In this document: positions 25,988 to 38,296 of the stretch, one piece after another | How the letters are laid out: every line of letters begins with the position of its first letter | Numbering within the stretch: position 1 is the stretch's first letter | Made by a program: the position numbers and the translations under genes | Notes under the pieces: generated by a model | What the model was told of the DNA's origin: nothing | The model's database searches: none | What the model saw: only the letters and a program-made list of their open reading frames with translations | Source of the DNA: Heterodera schachtii | Lineage: Eukaryota; Nematoda; Chromadorea; Rhabditida; Heteroderidae | Assembly: GCA_023374025.1 (NCBI GenBank) | Contig: SIJG01000017.1 | Span: 1,813,671-1,877,670 of the forward strand | Direction of reading: 5' to 3' | DNA length: 64,000 bases

Positions 25988-28900
25988 ATGTCGGCTTCGT
26001 CAAGGTGCAGCACAAATGCAGTGCTAGCGGCCATTTTTCTATTTTTGTCGGCCTTTCCAACATTGAGTTTCGGCGATGAGTTGCTTAATTCGTGGAGGAG
26101 AAGGGAATTGGAGAGGAGAAAAAACGCAGACGAATTGGGTTTGGTCTTCCATTTTTTTGTCTTGTTTATTAGCCACCCTTTAATTAGGTGTCCCCGAGTG
26201 CAAATCGAACTTCGATTGTGTGACCAGCGGCGTTTGTGTGAAGGATCGAAATGGGAAGGGGCGCTGTTTCTGTTCGAGCTCATGTCCATTGAGTACCGTT
26301 TTTCCAGTTTTGTGGCTAAACGGTCGCTTTGTCTTTTCAGTTGTGCCTGTGCAGTGTTCCGAGAATAACCATTACAGTTGCGTGTCAATGGGCGACTCGT
26401 ACACTGCCAAATACGACTTTCGAAATCCGTTGTGCTATCACGTCCGTTTTTCATTTTTCCCTTTTTTGACCAATTTTAGTTCAGAAAAGGTGCATTTGCC
26501 CGCCACAGTTCGACCCCCAATTTGTGCTTCCGCCCGCTCCCGGTTTCAACACTCGGCTGCCAATGAAATGTGACAAACGTAATTCTGATGAGTAAAATTT
26601 TTGACTCGTTTTTTTATTGGGCAAAAAATATTAACATAATTAACTGAACGATTTATTAGTTGCTTTCCATTCTTCCTTTCAGGAGAACTCCAAGTAGTTT
26701 TTGCTGCCACTCCGTCCAATTCCGTAAATTTGGGTGGTGCCGCTTACTTGTTCTGCTGTGTCAACTTGGACCCTCGTACATTTATTCCCAAAGATGGGGT
26801 CGTATTTGTCCAAAATGATACAATCCAACACCAACCGACCAGCACGCCATACGAAAGTTTCTCCCATGACATCGACACTTACTTTTCCGTATGAAATATA
26901 TGTTTTACTTTTACTTTAAACGTTCTCATTCTTTCAAAGGTACCGACTTGTTGGGTGCTTGGCCTAAACAACGCACAACTTAGAGATTCCGGCTCTTACA
27001 AATGCATAGTTCAGCCCACAAATGCTCGGTATCGCGTTGTCAATGCGACCATGGAATTTCGCGTCAAGGGTATGTTGATACAAAAAAAAGAAGGAATTCA
27101 AAAAATACTGGCAATTCATTGCTTTATTATAGCTCTGACAGTTAACCATCACAATAGAAGGGTGCCTCGATCCGCTCAAGGAAAACGCCGTAGGCTGTTC
27201 AATGATTGTTAGATTGTTGTCCACCCGTGTCAGAGGGGAGGGGAGGGCCCAGTGACGTAAACCCAGCAGGATTGAGGCTTTTTGGCCTTGGCAAGTGACC
27301 GCAGAAAAAAATTCCAATTCATTTTTATGATTTATTGCGAAATGTAACAAAGCATCCTGGCTGGATACGTCCCTGTAGGGCCTTCACGAGAGGCGTTTAT
27401 TTGCATTCCCTCCCCCCCCTTTTATTCAAAAAATTCCCACTTTCTGATAAAAAATTTCTGGGGATGGTAAGGGGCTGATTACGCCCTTGGTTTGATTGTT
27501 TCGTGTTATATTGTGTCGTCTTTGTTGGAGTGTTATTGTGTTAGCCCCATTTTTTAGTACAAATATTCGGAAAATTGAATTTTTTTTTTCCTCATACAGA
27601 AGTTGATTTTCTTGGTTTTGTGTTGTGTCTTTGTTTTCATTCATATTTTAAAACGTTTAGCTTTTTGTAATTTTTTTGTCAAATTTTCCGATTTTAATTT
27701 AATTTTTCCCCATTAAGAGCCTTTAACGATTAAAAGAAAGAGCTTCAAAATATCGCCCACTAATAACTCAGTCACAATAACATGGGAGGAGGAGAGCGGA
27801 TCACAAGTCCAAATGAACATTGGGTACGATGATAATTTTTTTTTTGACAATTTAATTGATTTAAAAGTATTTAGGCTTTTTTTGGCGTCGAACATGCAAC
27901 ACGTAAAAAAGGACGAGTCGAGGCCGAACTCACTTACTTTTTCAGGTCGAAACAAAAAAAGGGGCAAAATCACCCGTCATTTTCTACAATCTTTCTCCGG
28001 CAACTTCTTATAAAGTGCACGCGGATATAACCGGTGGACAGGACGAACCCACAACTATCGATGAGCCATTTTCGACGTTGAGTGAATGTCAGTTTTTCTT
28101 TCTGCATTTTGTTCGAAACAATCCCAATGTTTGTTCAGTTCCAAATCCGCCAATTTTGGATGCCATTGGCGTTGTGAGTGCCGGGGATGGAAGTGCACGC
28201 AAATTTTGTGAAGTCAAATGGCGTTCTTCAAGTGCTGACATTTCATCTGACAAGACTAAACGCTATTTTGTGAGACGTTCATTTGATTTAAAAAAAGAAT
28301 AATATTTGCGCTGGATTAGGTCCAAATTTCTGGTCGGATTCGTTATGTTTCGCCCGAAAGCAAAATGCATCCGCAGGACCATTATCCGGAAAGTGAGGAC
28401 TGCTCGAAGGCCGAACAGATTGGACAGCATTACATCGACTCAGCCGCTTCACCAATGTTGTTTTCCTGCAAATATGGGCCATTGAAGGTACATTTTGCTT
28501 AAGTTTTGTGCAAAGCAATTAAATTTAACGCACACCAATTGGTAACTATCTAATTTTTAGCCAAATCGGAACTATTCGGCCACTGTGTGGGCTGAAAACA
28601 AAGCCGGGAGTAGCATTGCCGTCTCCATCGGTAGCCAATGTGTGATGGATTATGCGGAGCCTGAACACATTGAACCGCCCAGCGTCGCCTCTCGTCCCAA
28701 CATTTCGTCGTTTGGTCTTCGTTTTGAGCACGAGCCGGACCAAGAAAATGGGCCGATTGTGTAAGAGAATTGCTTTGGCTTTTCCGTATTCCATTCGTGT
28801 CTTGATCATTCAATTTCAGTTGCTATTATTTGGCTATTCTGCCTTTGCCTTTGAATGTCAGCATCGAAATGCTTCCGATGCCTGCAAATGTTACTATGGA

Positions 28901-31900
28901 CAATTATGACAAAGCGCTGAAGAACAACCAAAACCAACACGCAATCACCAATAAACAATTCTTCGCTTACATTGCGGAGAGCTATTTGCAATACCCAAGA
29001 CAGGTCCAACAACAGTTTTATTTTTGTCCTTTCATTTGAAAATTCATTGATTAATAAATTTAAATGTTTTTTAATTTATTTTTTAGACTGTCGTTGGGGA
29101 CAGAGAAACTTCGGCTGGCACTGACGCGTGCACTGTGCCTTATATGACCAGACACACTCCGTCAGACTCGGCACTTATTCCAGAACTCAAATACACTGGC
29201 TTTCTGATCGCCCGCGTTGACAGAGACCAAAATTTGCATTCTCCGTCCCATCGTCCGGAACATTCGTCGTCCTTAGCCCCCAATCGGTCGAATCGGCAAA
29301 TAAAAGTTGGGCTCGACTCGGCGAGATGGAAGCGACAATTGACCAATTTGGACCCGGCTTACGGCTTTTCTGGCATGCAATTTATTTTATTTTCTAACTA
29401 TTTTTTCACTGAAATTTCAGGTTATTTCCAACCGGTTTCGCTGAAGATCAATGGCACCGGCGGAATTTCTCCCCTCGAAATCTTTTTGATCAGCTTTTTC
29501 TTGTTGACCTTTTTGGCACTCAGCACAACGATTGTCATTTACTTTATGCACAAGTGAATTTTTGTTTCAAATCTAAATTCACAATAACTTTAAATTTAGG
29601 AGGGGCATCATCAAACAGTTTTGTCCGTCCAAGAAAGGCTCTCATGACCTGTTGAGACCGGGCATTCCCCCGGCGCCCATTCGATCGGACGATCTTCCGG
29701 CCGAATACATTCTGAAGCACAGGGACTCGGATTATCAATTTGCACAGGAATTCGAGGCACTTTTGTTGGATTTATTTATGTGTGATATGTCTTTCCCTTT
29801 TGTCAGATGTTACCTCGTGGGAAAAACCTCGACCACACAATCAGTGAACGGAAGGAAAATGCGCGCAAAAATCGGTACAACGATATCAAGGCGTGCGATG
29901 CCACGCGAGTGCGACTTCGCCGTGTTCCTGGTGACCCGAACTCCTCGGATTATATCAATGCAAATTTTATCAAGGCAATTCTACATTACATAACAATTCT
30001 GATCAGCATTTAACAATTTTAGGGATACAAAGGGAAAAAATGTTTTATTGCCACGCAGGGCCCTCTGGTAAATACCTTTTTGGCGGTATCCGCTTTTTAT
30101 AATCCGTTTAAAATCTCAAGGAATGCACCATCGGCGACTTTTGGCGAATGATTTGGGAACAGGGGTCGAGAATGATAATCATGGTAAACAGGTTTATTAC
30201 GATCAATGCTTATAATTAAATTCTGTGGCAGGTGACCAATTTGAGGGAGCGTGGTCGTGAACAATGTGTGAAATATTGGCCTGACGACGACGAGCCGCCG
30301 TTGGTTTTTCGTACTTTGGAAGTGGCGTCGGTTGACTCGTCGTATTTCGCCGATTATACGGTTAATTTAATTTTGCGATATTTATGAAAAATGCTTTAAA
30401 ATACAATGCAATGTTGTTGAGTGTAAGTCAATTCATCCCATTTTTCTGATGGTCCACCAACATTGGCTAATTTTAGCTCCGCGTCTTCGAAATGTCCGAC
30501 ACTGAACCCCCGCCCCAACCGGCGAGAAGCAACGGTCGTGTGATTTCGGCAGGGGAAAAGACTCTTTTCAACGGCACAGCTAACACTCCGTTCGACGAAA
30601 ATGCACGGCTCGCGAGCAGCAGTCCGTCCCCTCCTCCCAGCCTTCCTCTGATACAAGCCATCAAGGCCGACCCACTGAACAGCTCGGCATTTTCAATCCA
30701 TTCCAAGTCCTCTCACGAGTTGGGTCAACTGTCTGGACATTGCTTACTCTCGCCCTTTTAGTGTTCATTCGACCATTCAACGACGGAGGCACGATTCGGA
30801 ATATGCCAACATTGCGAGCATAATTCGGCCCCAGTCGAAGAGCAGTGGTCGAATGTCTGCGATGGAAGGACGAGGTCCGAAAATTGTTTTTTTTATTAAC
30901 TATAAATAAAAATTTTAAGAAAAACGTCGCGTCCTTCAATTCCATTTCACCAGTTGGAACGACTACAAGGCGCCCGAATGCACCGTTGCGTTGCTTAAAC
31001 TTATGTACAAATTGCGCAAGATGGACGAGTACAATCACTCGCCCGTCGTGGTCCATTGCAGGTTCGCATTTAACTATGATTCTCTTTGTTTGGGTGTTTC
31101 ACCGAAGAAGAATGTCCTCTAATAATGTCCCCTCCTTTAGTGCGGGTGTTGGTCGTACGGGCACTTTGGTAGCGATTGACTTTGTCATGGATCAGATGCT
31201 CGACACCGGAATTGCCGATGTTTACAATTGCGTTGCCGACATGCGTCAGCAGCGCAATTTGATGGTCCAATCGGTGGTTGGTTCATTCCTCCTACATCAC
31301 TTTTTCTCTCACTCTTTTGTTATTTTCCACAGGAACAGTACGTGTTCATCTACAAGGCCCTTGCCGAGTTCCAATTGTTTGGCGACACCGATTTGACAAT
31401 CGCCGCCTTCCGTCGTCATTTCGGCCGATTGCGTCAGCCTTTGCAAACTCTTCGGGAACGGCATTTGTCCCTTGGCGGTGTCTCCAGTCGTTCAAGTTCG
31501 GTGCAGCTGGTTGATGAGCAGCACCCTCGCCAGAGGACAGTCAGTCTCGCTCAACGAGAAAGGGAAGGCATTGGCGGCGCACTGAGGACGCGGCTGCGAC
31601 TATTACGGGACGGAAATGGCATCAATGCCATGGGCGGACAATCGGTGCCAATGCAAAATGGCGTAGTGGGCTTATGTACGAGGGTACACCGACCGAAAAA
31701 CCAATTGGAACTGGAATTCCAGGTAAAAAAACAGGGCTTTTTCTGTTTCCTCCCTCATTGCCAGCCATATTCTCTATTGTCAGGACCTTTCGATTACACT
31801 GGAAAAACCGAAATCGACAGAATGGGCGCACAAAGAAGAGAATGCGATGCTCAATCGCCTCTTTGAAGCGGTGCCGTACAATTTTAACCGAGTGGTGCTC

Positions 31901-32792
31901 CTTCCGATGATTGGCTACGAAAACACTTATATAAATGCGAGTCTGGTTAAGGTTTGACTCTATTTTACAATCATTTAAACATGCGAATTGTATTAAATTT
32001 CAGGGTTACTTTTATCCGTACATTCTCGCCCAAGACCCGCTGAATCCCGAGACGGTGTTCGACTTTTGGCGAATGGTCAACGACCAGCAGAGTTACACCA
32101 TCGTCATGTTGTCCACCGAGGATGACTTTCTAACGCATGAAATTGTGAACAAATCAATACATTCAATTGAAAAATAACATATCTTTGCTTTAGTATTGGC
32201 CCAGGGAAGTCAGCAAACGGCTCATTTTCGGCAAGAACAGCGAATTGTCCATCACTTTGGCTGAAGAAATTGTGCTGCCCGGGTTCGTGCAGAGAAAGCT
32301 GCACTATCGGTTTAAGGTATTTGGGGAGAATTGGCTAACAAAATAATTAGGAAATTTAATTATTTTCATTGTTAACAGTCGGATAAAATTGCGACTGCCA
32401 GTGGCCGGGATGTGCTCCAATTCTCATTTCTTCAATGGAAAAGTGGCGCACCGACGCCCAATTCGCCGGGTGCCTTGTTGGATTTGATCGGTCGGGTGCT
32501 CGAACGTCAGTCGAACATTCTGAACGCGGGTCCCATTGTGCTGCATTGTCGGGACGGTTCGGCTGAAAATGGCTTGTTCTCCTGCGTCTCTCTGCTGCTC
32601 GAGCGGCTCCGCTCTGAACAACTGATCGATGTGTTCCGTACGGTGAAGGCACTCCAACTCCAGCGACCTTTACTCGTTTCGAAAATTGTGAGTTCTTTTT
32701 TTTGATTCCAAAACTAAAAAATAATTTCCCTTTAGGAGCAATACGCATTCTGTTACGATTGTGTGATGGAATACCTCAACACTTGCAAATGA
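25988..32792 (+). CDS. clr-1: Receptor protein-tyrosine phosphatase, CLR-1 type
   Basis: A gene of about 25 exons. The signal peptide (MSASSRCSTNAVLAAIFLFL) is at 25,988. Next come Cys-rich EGF-like segments (26,190-26,560), one Ig-like domain (GGAAYLFCCVNL ... DSGSYKCIV, 26,690-27,080), FNIII-like repeats (27,720-28,640), a less conserved membrane-proximal region, and a transmembrane helix (IFLISFFLLTFLALSTTIVI, about 29,480-29,550). Two cytoplasmic PTP domains follow. D1 has KNRYNDI, DYINANFIKGYKG and the active site HCSAGVGRTGT, split by an intron near 31,060-31,140. Its WPD loop is WND, with the acid Asp kept. D2 has HCRDGSAENG, losing the catalytic Arg, and WKS for WPD, so it should be inactive. 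One Ig plus FNIII plus two PTP domains is the CLR-1 layout; CLR-1 restrains FGF-receptor signalling in C. elegans. LAR/PTP-3 has more Ig and FNIII repeats. The D1 insertion is described in findings. Confidence 0.85.
27243..27385. mobile_element. Short inverted-repeat (MITE-like) relic in a clr-1 intron
   Basis: The left arm at 27,243-27,275 (GAGGGCCCAGTGACGTAAAC...) and the reverse complement of 27,352-27,385 (GAAGGCCCTACAGGGACGTA...) share GGCCC, GACGTA, CCAG and CAGGAT in the same order with small gaps. Inverted arms about 140 bp apart inside a roughly 650-bp intron suggest a decayed non-autonomous DNA transposon. There is no coding content and no certain target duplication. Confidence 0.4.
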
Positions 32793-32888
32793 CATCCACC
32801 ATTATTGATTGATTGGTTGTTCGTCCGATCACTTTTCCACGGGTACACTTTCTCCGCTTCTCCCCTTCTCACTTTTGCACTTTTCCAT

Positions 32889-32894
32889 AATAAA
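32889..32894 (+). terminator. Poly(A) signal AATAAA downstream of clr-1
   Basis: A perfect AATAAA lies 97 bases after the clr-1 stop codon, in T-rich sequence. It is the first such hexamer after the stop and the likely polyadenylation signal. Confidence 0.5.
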
Positions 32895-33640
32895 TGTTGT
32901 ATTATTTTATGCCGTAATTCTCTCTCTGCTTTTCTTCGCTTCACGCTTTCTCATTTTTGCTACAAATTGCCCAACTCATTAAATCATTTTTTCCTGTCCT
33001 TTTACCGTGTTTTTGCTTTTTGTGTCTTTGCCATTATTCTAACAATCTCTCATCGCATTTTACATATTTCCCGAGTTGTCACTTCCATCTGCGGCAGGCG
33101 GTTACAACAAACGCTAATCTAGTCAAATTTCACCATCATTTGTCCTTCCGTTTAGTGTAAAGTCCACCCTCAACCATTTTCCCATTGTCTTTGTATTTTG
33201 CTGATCTTTCCCAATAAAAACTGTCCCCATATTCACTCGATTTATGTAATTTCAATATATTGTCGTATCACAGATTAATTTTAATTTTTGCTCAAAAAAA
33301 TAATTTTATATTTGTCCAAAAATTGGGTGGGAAATTTTCCTCTTCTCTTCTTTTCATTACTCTGTTAAAGGGCAGTGTGTATTTTCCGCATTAAAAATGA
33401 AACTATAAACAAATGTGGGAGTTCCCTCCCCCCCCCTTTCCCTTCCTTATCGCTGTGAATCAATCTCAGAAGATGATTTTTTGTTTGGTTTGGTATATTT
33501 TTTAAGCTACCTATATTTGGTTTTTTAAAACAAATTGCAATTTTAGCATTTTTAGTCTGTTTTTGTCACTCAAAATAATTGAAAAATAACTAATTAAAAT
33601 TAATTATTATTTAAAATTGACATTTCGCTTCTCAGCAAAA
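32895..33640. other. Intergenic between clr-1 and the TIMP-like gene
   Basis: AT-rich with a C run near 33,430. No protein-like frame. It ends in TTCTCAG, five bases before the next ATG, a plausible trans-splice acceptor. Confidence 0.45.
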
Positions 33641-34464
33641 ATGCAGCAAATTCCCATTCTTTCCCTCTCCAACTTCCTCCCCATTTTCTCACTTATTTTG
33701 GTCCCGTTTTTATTGTCCTTTCCTTCCACCGCCTTCGGTTGCTCTTGTGCACCCACCAAATTCAATGAGTCAATGTGTGTGGCCAAATGGGGTAAAACAA
33801 AGCGGAGGGATAAACAAATGAATGAATGAATCATTGGATGGGTGGGAATTGGAAGAAAATTCGACTTAATTTATGGAAATCGATCAGTAGAGTGATCGGT
33901 TTGCTTGTAAATTTCTGTTTTTGTTGGTCAATTTGGCCAAATTAACTCACTTTTTTTGTTTTTTCAATTTGTTAAGTGTCCCATGTGAAGGTGTTGCAAA
34001 ACACAACAACAACAACAAACTCCCACCGCATTTTCACTGTCCGACATTTGGAAGTGTTCAAAGTTTGTCCCAATTAACCAATTTGGCCATTAAAATTGTC
34101 CGTTTTGGCGAAATGCCCCCCCCCCCCATAGAGTCCCAACGGCACCGCTCACAATGACCAACTGATTGGGAAGGAAAGTGCCGTTTGGACTCCCATTTCT
34201 ACGGCGGCGTGCGGAGTGAGAGAATTGGACACTGAAAAGGAATATCTTTTGGCTGGTGGGCTTTGGCTCCGTTCATGGCTAATTTTCACTTTCATCGCCT
34301 TAGGCACTGTGGACAATTCGGGAACAATGCAAATTAATCTTTGTCTGTTTATTCCAATCGAAGACGGACAGCCAAATGCCGAGAATGGCATTGTCGAATG
34401 GGCGAAAGTGCCGGAGGGGACGAAGGCGCGAATGGCCAATTGGGACGACGAACAGTGCCCGTAA
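33641..34464 (+). CDS. Secreted TIMP-like (netrin-module) protein (4 exons, 173 aa)
   Basis: Exons 33641-33791, 33977-34062, 34132-34255 and 34304-34464 total 522 nt in frame. The signal peptide (MQQIPILSLSNFLPIFSLIL...) ends in STAFG. The mature chain then begins CSCAPTKFNESMC, matching the CxC N-terminus by which TIMPs chelate the zinc of metalloproteases through the free Cys1 amine. Further NTR-fold marks are a long beta strand (HRIFTVRHLEVFK), STAACGV and EKEYLLAG (TIMP motif FLIAG), then the closing INLCLF ... WDDEQCP. It is shorter than vertebrate TIMPs, containing essentially only the NTR domain, as in nematode TIMP-like proteins. NTTTTT gives potential N-glycosylation. Inhibition of metalloproteases is inferred from the family. 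Confidence 0.8.
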
Positions 34465-35805
34465 AATTGCACAAAATGCCAGACGGAAGCTGGACCAATG
34501 ACAAAGCAACAAACAAAACATTTTTCGTTGCTTAGTCCACAATTACAAACCCAAATTATTGTTCCAAAATTAAGGATAAAAAAATCTGAAAAATTCATAC
34601 TAGCACCTTTTGGGCTGATCAAAAAATTAATTGCACCACCATGATCAGATCACTCCTTCAGGGTGATTTGAAAACAAAAAATGACGAAATTGGAGAAAAT
34701 ATTTATGGGAAAGTATAGTTGGAAATAATTTTCAGCTTGAAAAAGAAAAAAACTTTGCCCTTGTAAAAAAATTTTTCCTATTGTCAGATTTTCTTAAATT
34801 TTTGCACAGCTACTTATTTTAACCCAACCTATAGGATGATGCTTTGTTTTTTATCAAAATGCTTTTTAACTCGAGATCGGCTCTTCCGTTTTTACAAGGG
34901 AAAATCCCCAAAAAATTTTAATTAAATTTTAAATTAAAAATTATTAAAATCGGAAAATGCGCAAGAAATATTTGATAAAAAATGAGAAATTCCCATATAA
35001 ATCTCCACTCAAAGTGTTCTTTCTCTCTCCCTACGAAAGTCCGTCCGTTCCTTTTCTTTTATTGCGCAATTATTTTTTGAAAGTCGCTAATACCATCAAA
35101 ATTCGTTAGTTCGTTTGTCCCTTTGCATTCCGTCGAATTCATTAAATTCCTTCAAAAAAATCAAAGATTTTCCCGACGTTGCAATTATTAGCATCCAAGC
35201 GAAGCAAAAGCCCAAAGGATCGAAGCGGAAAGCCAGTTTTTTGATCGCAGATAAAGGCTGATCGACAATAATTTTTGAAACGATTGCCCCTCCATTTGCA
35301 ATGGTTGCGCCAAAGCAGGCGAAAGGGGGGGGGGGCAAAGGATGGTTGCGCATATCCGCCAGATAAGCCCATTCCTGGCAAGACGACTCTCGGGGAAAGT
35401 GATCGAAACACAATCGACACATTCTGATTTGTAAGCACATGGCACTGATCACTCCGTAAACATCCGATCACCCGTCCTCTTCCAACCTCGTCCGACCAAT
35501 CCAAAATCTCTACTGCTTGATGATCACCGCTCGCTGTTCATCTGTCCCTGCTGATCAGCACCGACCATCCTTCCTGCCCCGATCACTTCCGCTGATCAGG
35601 GCGAACCGCTGAATGATTACACCTTTTCTCGAAATGATCTGTCCTCCGCTTTCATTTCGGCCTTTTTTGCGATTTTTGTTGCTGTTTTTGATGCAAATGC
35701 GTCCCTTTACATTTTTTGTCGGCTCTTTGAACAAACGAAATGTCCCCCACGGCCCCAACAGAACACTAGTTGTTCTCGCAGCGCCCTCAATTTGGTAATG
35801 GCAAA
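34465..35805. other. Intergenic, AT-rich then TGATCA-rich
   Basis: 34,600-35,100 is AT-rich without structure. 35,100-35,620 contains many TGATCA/GATCACT words and one G run near 35,327. Minus-strand open frames of about 85-120 codons here show no protein-like pattern. The segment just before the next gene contains an acceptor-like TTCTCGCAG at about 35,780. Confidence 0.45.
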
Positions 35806-37823
35806 ATGAATTCATTTCTCTACACGGAATTGCCATTTTTAAGGGATTTAAATTATGCGGAAGATTTTGTTCCAATTGTCCAATTTCAAGTGAGAAGTAA
35901 ATTTAATTGTCTAATTAATCTGTTCCCTTTCATTTTAATTAGTTTAATTAACGCCCATAAAAACAGATCAAATTGGTCCGTCTTCTGAATGGTCAGTTGG
36001 TTGGTCATTCTCCGCCATTTCGTTCACTTTTCCTCGTCATTTGCTCAACAGAATTCGAAAGTGCCCTTCTGATCGCCGATCGGCACACAATTCCCTTCAT
36101 AAACGGGCAAAACAAATTGCTCAGTGACAATTTGCCACCCGAACATTTATTAGGTGCGCAGATTGAACAGTAGAAAAGACGAAATGGCAAATTACGTAAT
36201 TAATTTGCAGAAGCGACCATTTACGGCATAAATTTGCACGACTTCGCCCCGTTGGGCAATGTTCGGCGGGTGAAATTCGTTTATCGGTACGGAGGGGGGG
36301 GGGGGGGGGGGGGGGGGACGAGCAGCAGATGAGAGAGAAGGGAAAGAGGGGAGAGAGAGAGAGCGAGAGAGAGAGAGGGGGGAGACAGAAAAGAGAGAGA
36401 GAGGGGGGGAGACAGATAAGAGAGAGAGAGAGAGAGAGGGCAGACAGAAAAGAGATAGCAGAAGTGAATTGGTTGGCATTTGTGCCAGAAATGAAAATTG
36501 GGCGTCGGTGGCCTCGCGACAAATCGACGACAGCATCAATCGCTTTCTGATCAAAAGTCGGCTGAGAGTGGACAAACGAGAGCCGAACATTGTGCTGTTG
36601 GGAAAGTCAGTCAGCGAACGGACGGAGGGATAATTAATTAATTACCGTTGCCATTTAGGGACGTTGTGGATAACGGCGTTAATCGGGCACTGATTTCCAA
36701 CGTTGTCCAAAGCCAATTAAAAAGCACTTAAAACAAATAATGAAAATAAATGACAAAGCAAAAAACATTCTCACCATTCCCCTCCTTTTTGCACAGATAA
36801 CTTTTGCCAAAAATATTCGCAAAATTCCGAGACAATCGCTGATGATCAAATTGCAAAATGCCTTCCGAAAAGTGCGTTTGATCATTGCCTTTTTAGGCAT
36901 AATTTAGTGCCATAAATCGGGTTAATTAGCCCAAGTCAGTCAATTTCAATTAGTTAGGGAGCGATCATTACCCACAATGTCATTAACCGATCAGCCATTA
37001 ATCCGATCACTCTCTCGGCTACCTTCTCTCCCCCATATTTTCTGCCCGTCCCTTAGGTTATCGTCGTCCCTCCGCCCGCCCCTTTCGTCGGTCGTCGCCA
37101 TCGTTTGCGTCTCGACGACGTTCTGTGCTTCATTGACGATGCTGTGTTGGTTATGTCCGCTCTGAGCCCGTCAATTGCGAACAAAGTTCATATGGAAGTG
37201 TTCAAGCGGGAGAAAAAAGAAGTACGGTAACGAAGGAGTACGGTACCACTGCCATATACCGTATTTATCGTAATTGGGCGTTACTGTACCTTTCACTTCC
37301 CAAGACTCTCGAGCAACAGTGCCAGTAATCCTTTTAATTATTACCCTTCTGTTCAAAAGGTGACAGTCGTCGAATTGCCCGTCGATGGAATGCCAAAAGA
37401 GGGCCCATCGGCCAGCGGTGGGCCACCGTACCAAAGTGATGAGGGAAACTGTGGGCTGTACAGTGCCATTTTGGCCACCGATCGGTAATGGGCCAAAAAA
37501 CGAAATGTCAAAAGCCGATTTTGGCACGGAAGGTTCGTTTTTGTGCCGGTTTTCGGAAACATTGCGGCCAATTGGCAATTGGGCTATTCGACGATGGCCG
37601 ACAAAAGGACGATCCATCTGATCGAAAGGTGAGAGCACTCTCCGATCACTTCCACCAATGGCACCATTCACTGATTGACAGATACACTCACAAAACGGTG
37701 GTGCCGGTGAATGTGCCGCGAGAGATTTGCCGGCGCGGACTGTCCATGCGGTCGTTGAGCTGGACACTGAAGGGCGCGGCCGCCAAACGGATAATGGCAA
37801 TGAGTGGAGGCGGAAAACATTGA
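35806..37823 (+). CDS. Orphan multi-exon gene, unknown function (about 350 aa)
   Basis: At least ten exons can be joined in frame: 35806-35889 (MNSFLYTELPFLRDLNYAED...), 35967-36003, 36052 to about 36,153 (FESALLIADRHTIPFINGQN), 36,210-36,286 (ATIYGINLHDFAPLGNVRRV), about 36,462-36,605 (QIDDSINRFLIKSRLRVDKR), 36,659-36,702, about 36,797-36,870, about 37,057-37,217, 37,361-37,484, about 37,522-37,628, and 37,681-37,823 (ending MSGGGKH). All introns chosen are GT-AG, and one holds a G20 run and a (GA)n tract. The consistent open phases across many exons make the gene real. I recognise no domain. It is basic and mildly hydrophobic, with no signal peptide. An ATG at 35,800 (ATGGCAAAATGA) is a 3-codon upstream ORF overlapping the chosen start. 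Confidence 0.6.
36291..36452. repeat. G20 homopolymer followed by (GA)n microsatellite in an intron
   Basis: A run of about 25 G at 36,293-36,317 is followed by about 120 bp of GA-rich DNA with a repeated block (GGGGGGAGACAG, AGAGAGAGAG). It lies between two exons of the orphan gene. It begins four bases after the donor. Confidence 0.8.
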
Positions 37824-37919
37824 CCAAAGAAAAGAAACGGGGAAAAACGCAATCTCAAAAATTTATTAAAAACAAAAAAAAAGAGAAAAATACAGAAAAT
37901 CAAATGTTTTTTTTTATTA

Positions 37920-38277
37920 TTAACCCATAAATTTAAACTCAAATTGTGCATTTCTTTCTTCGCGCCTTTTCTTTTGCTCTTCTTCCAATTGCCGCATTTT
38001 CTGCGCCGCCATTTGTTTCATTCTTTCGGCAGCCATTTCTTTCACGTTCGGTCTGAACAACGGTTGCGATGGCGAAAGTGTCAGAGTGCCATTTCCTGCA
38101 AATTAACTCATTAACAAACAATTATCGTTTAAATTATTGCATGAATTCTCTCTCTTGTGCTTTCTTAATTAGGTATGCTTTTTTTTACCATTTTGAATGG
38201 TTTGAAAAGCGATGTTCCGCAAAATGCGATTCCGTCGGACCACCGCAAGCCAATGGTCGGCGAACCGTCTCAACCAC
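37920..38277 (-). pseudogene. Second (downstream) copy of the GANP 3'-terminal exons
   Basis: This segment repeats the end of the SAC3/GANP gene next door: WLRRFADHWLAVVRRNRILR, an intron after QNG, then GNGTLTLSPSQPLFRPN and a Lys/Glu/Met-rich helix ending EFKFMG. All codons are open, and the internal intron keeps GTAAAA...TTTGCAG. It is preceded by TTTTTAAG, which could act as an acceptor, but the required phase does not fit the last intact exon. It is therefore either a silent duplicate or an alternative C-terminus whose junction I cannot define. Confidence 0.6.
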
Positions 38278-38296
38278 CTTAAAAACACGATTTATT

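Noticed and set aside
35096..35504. Minus-strand frames of 85-120 codons
   Set aside because: Three overlapping frames are open in the same AT/TGATCA-rich DNA. No splice-consistent or family-like sequence.
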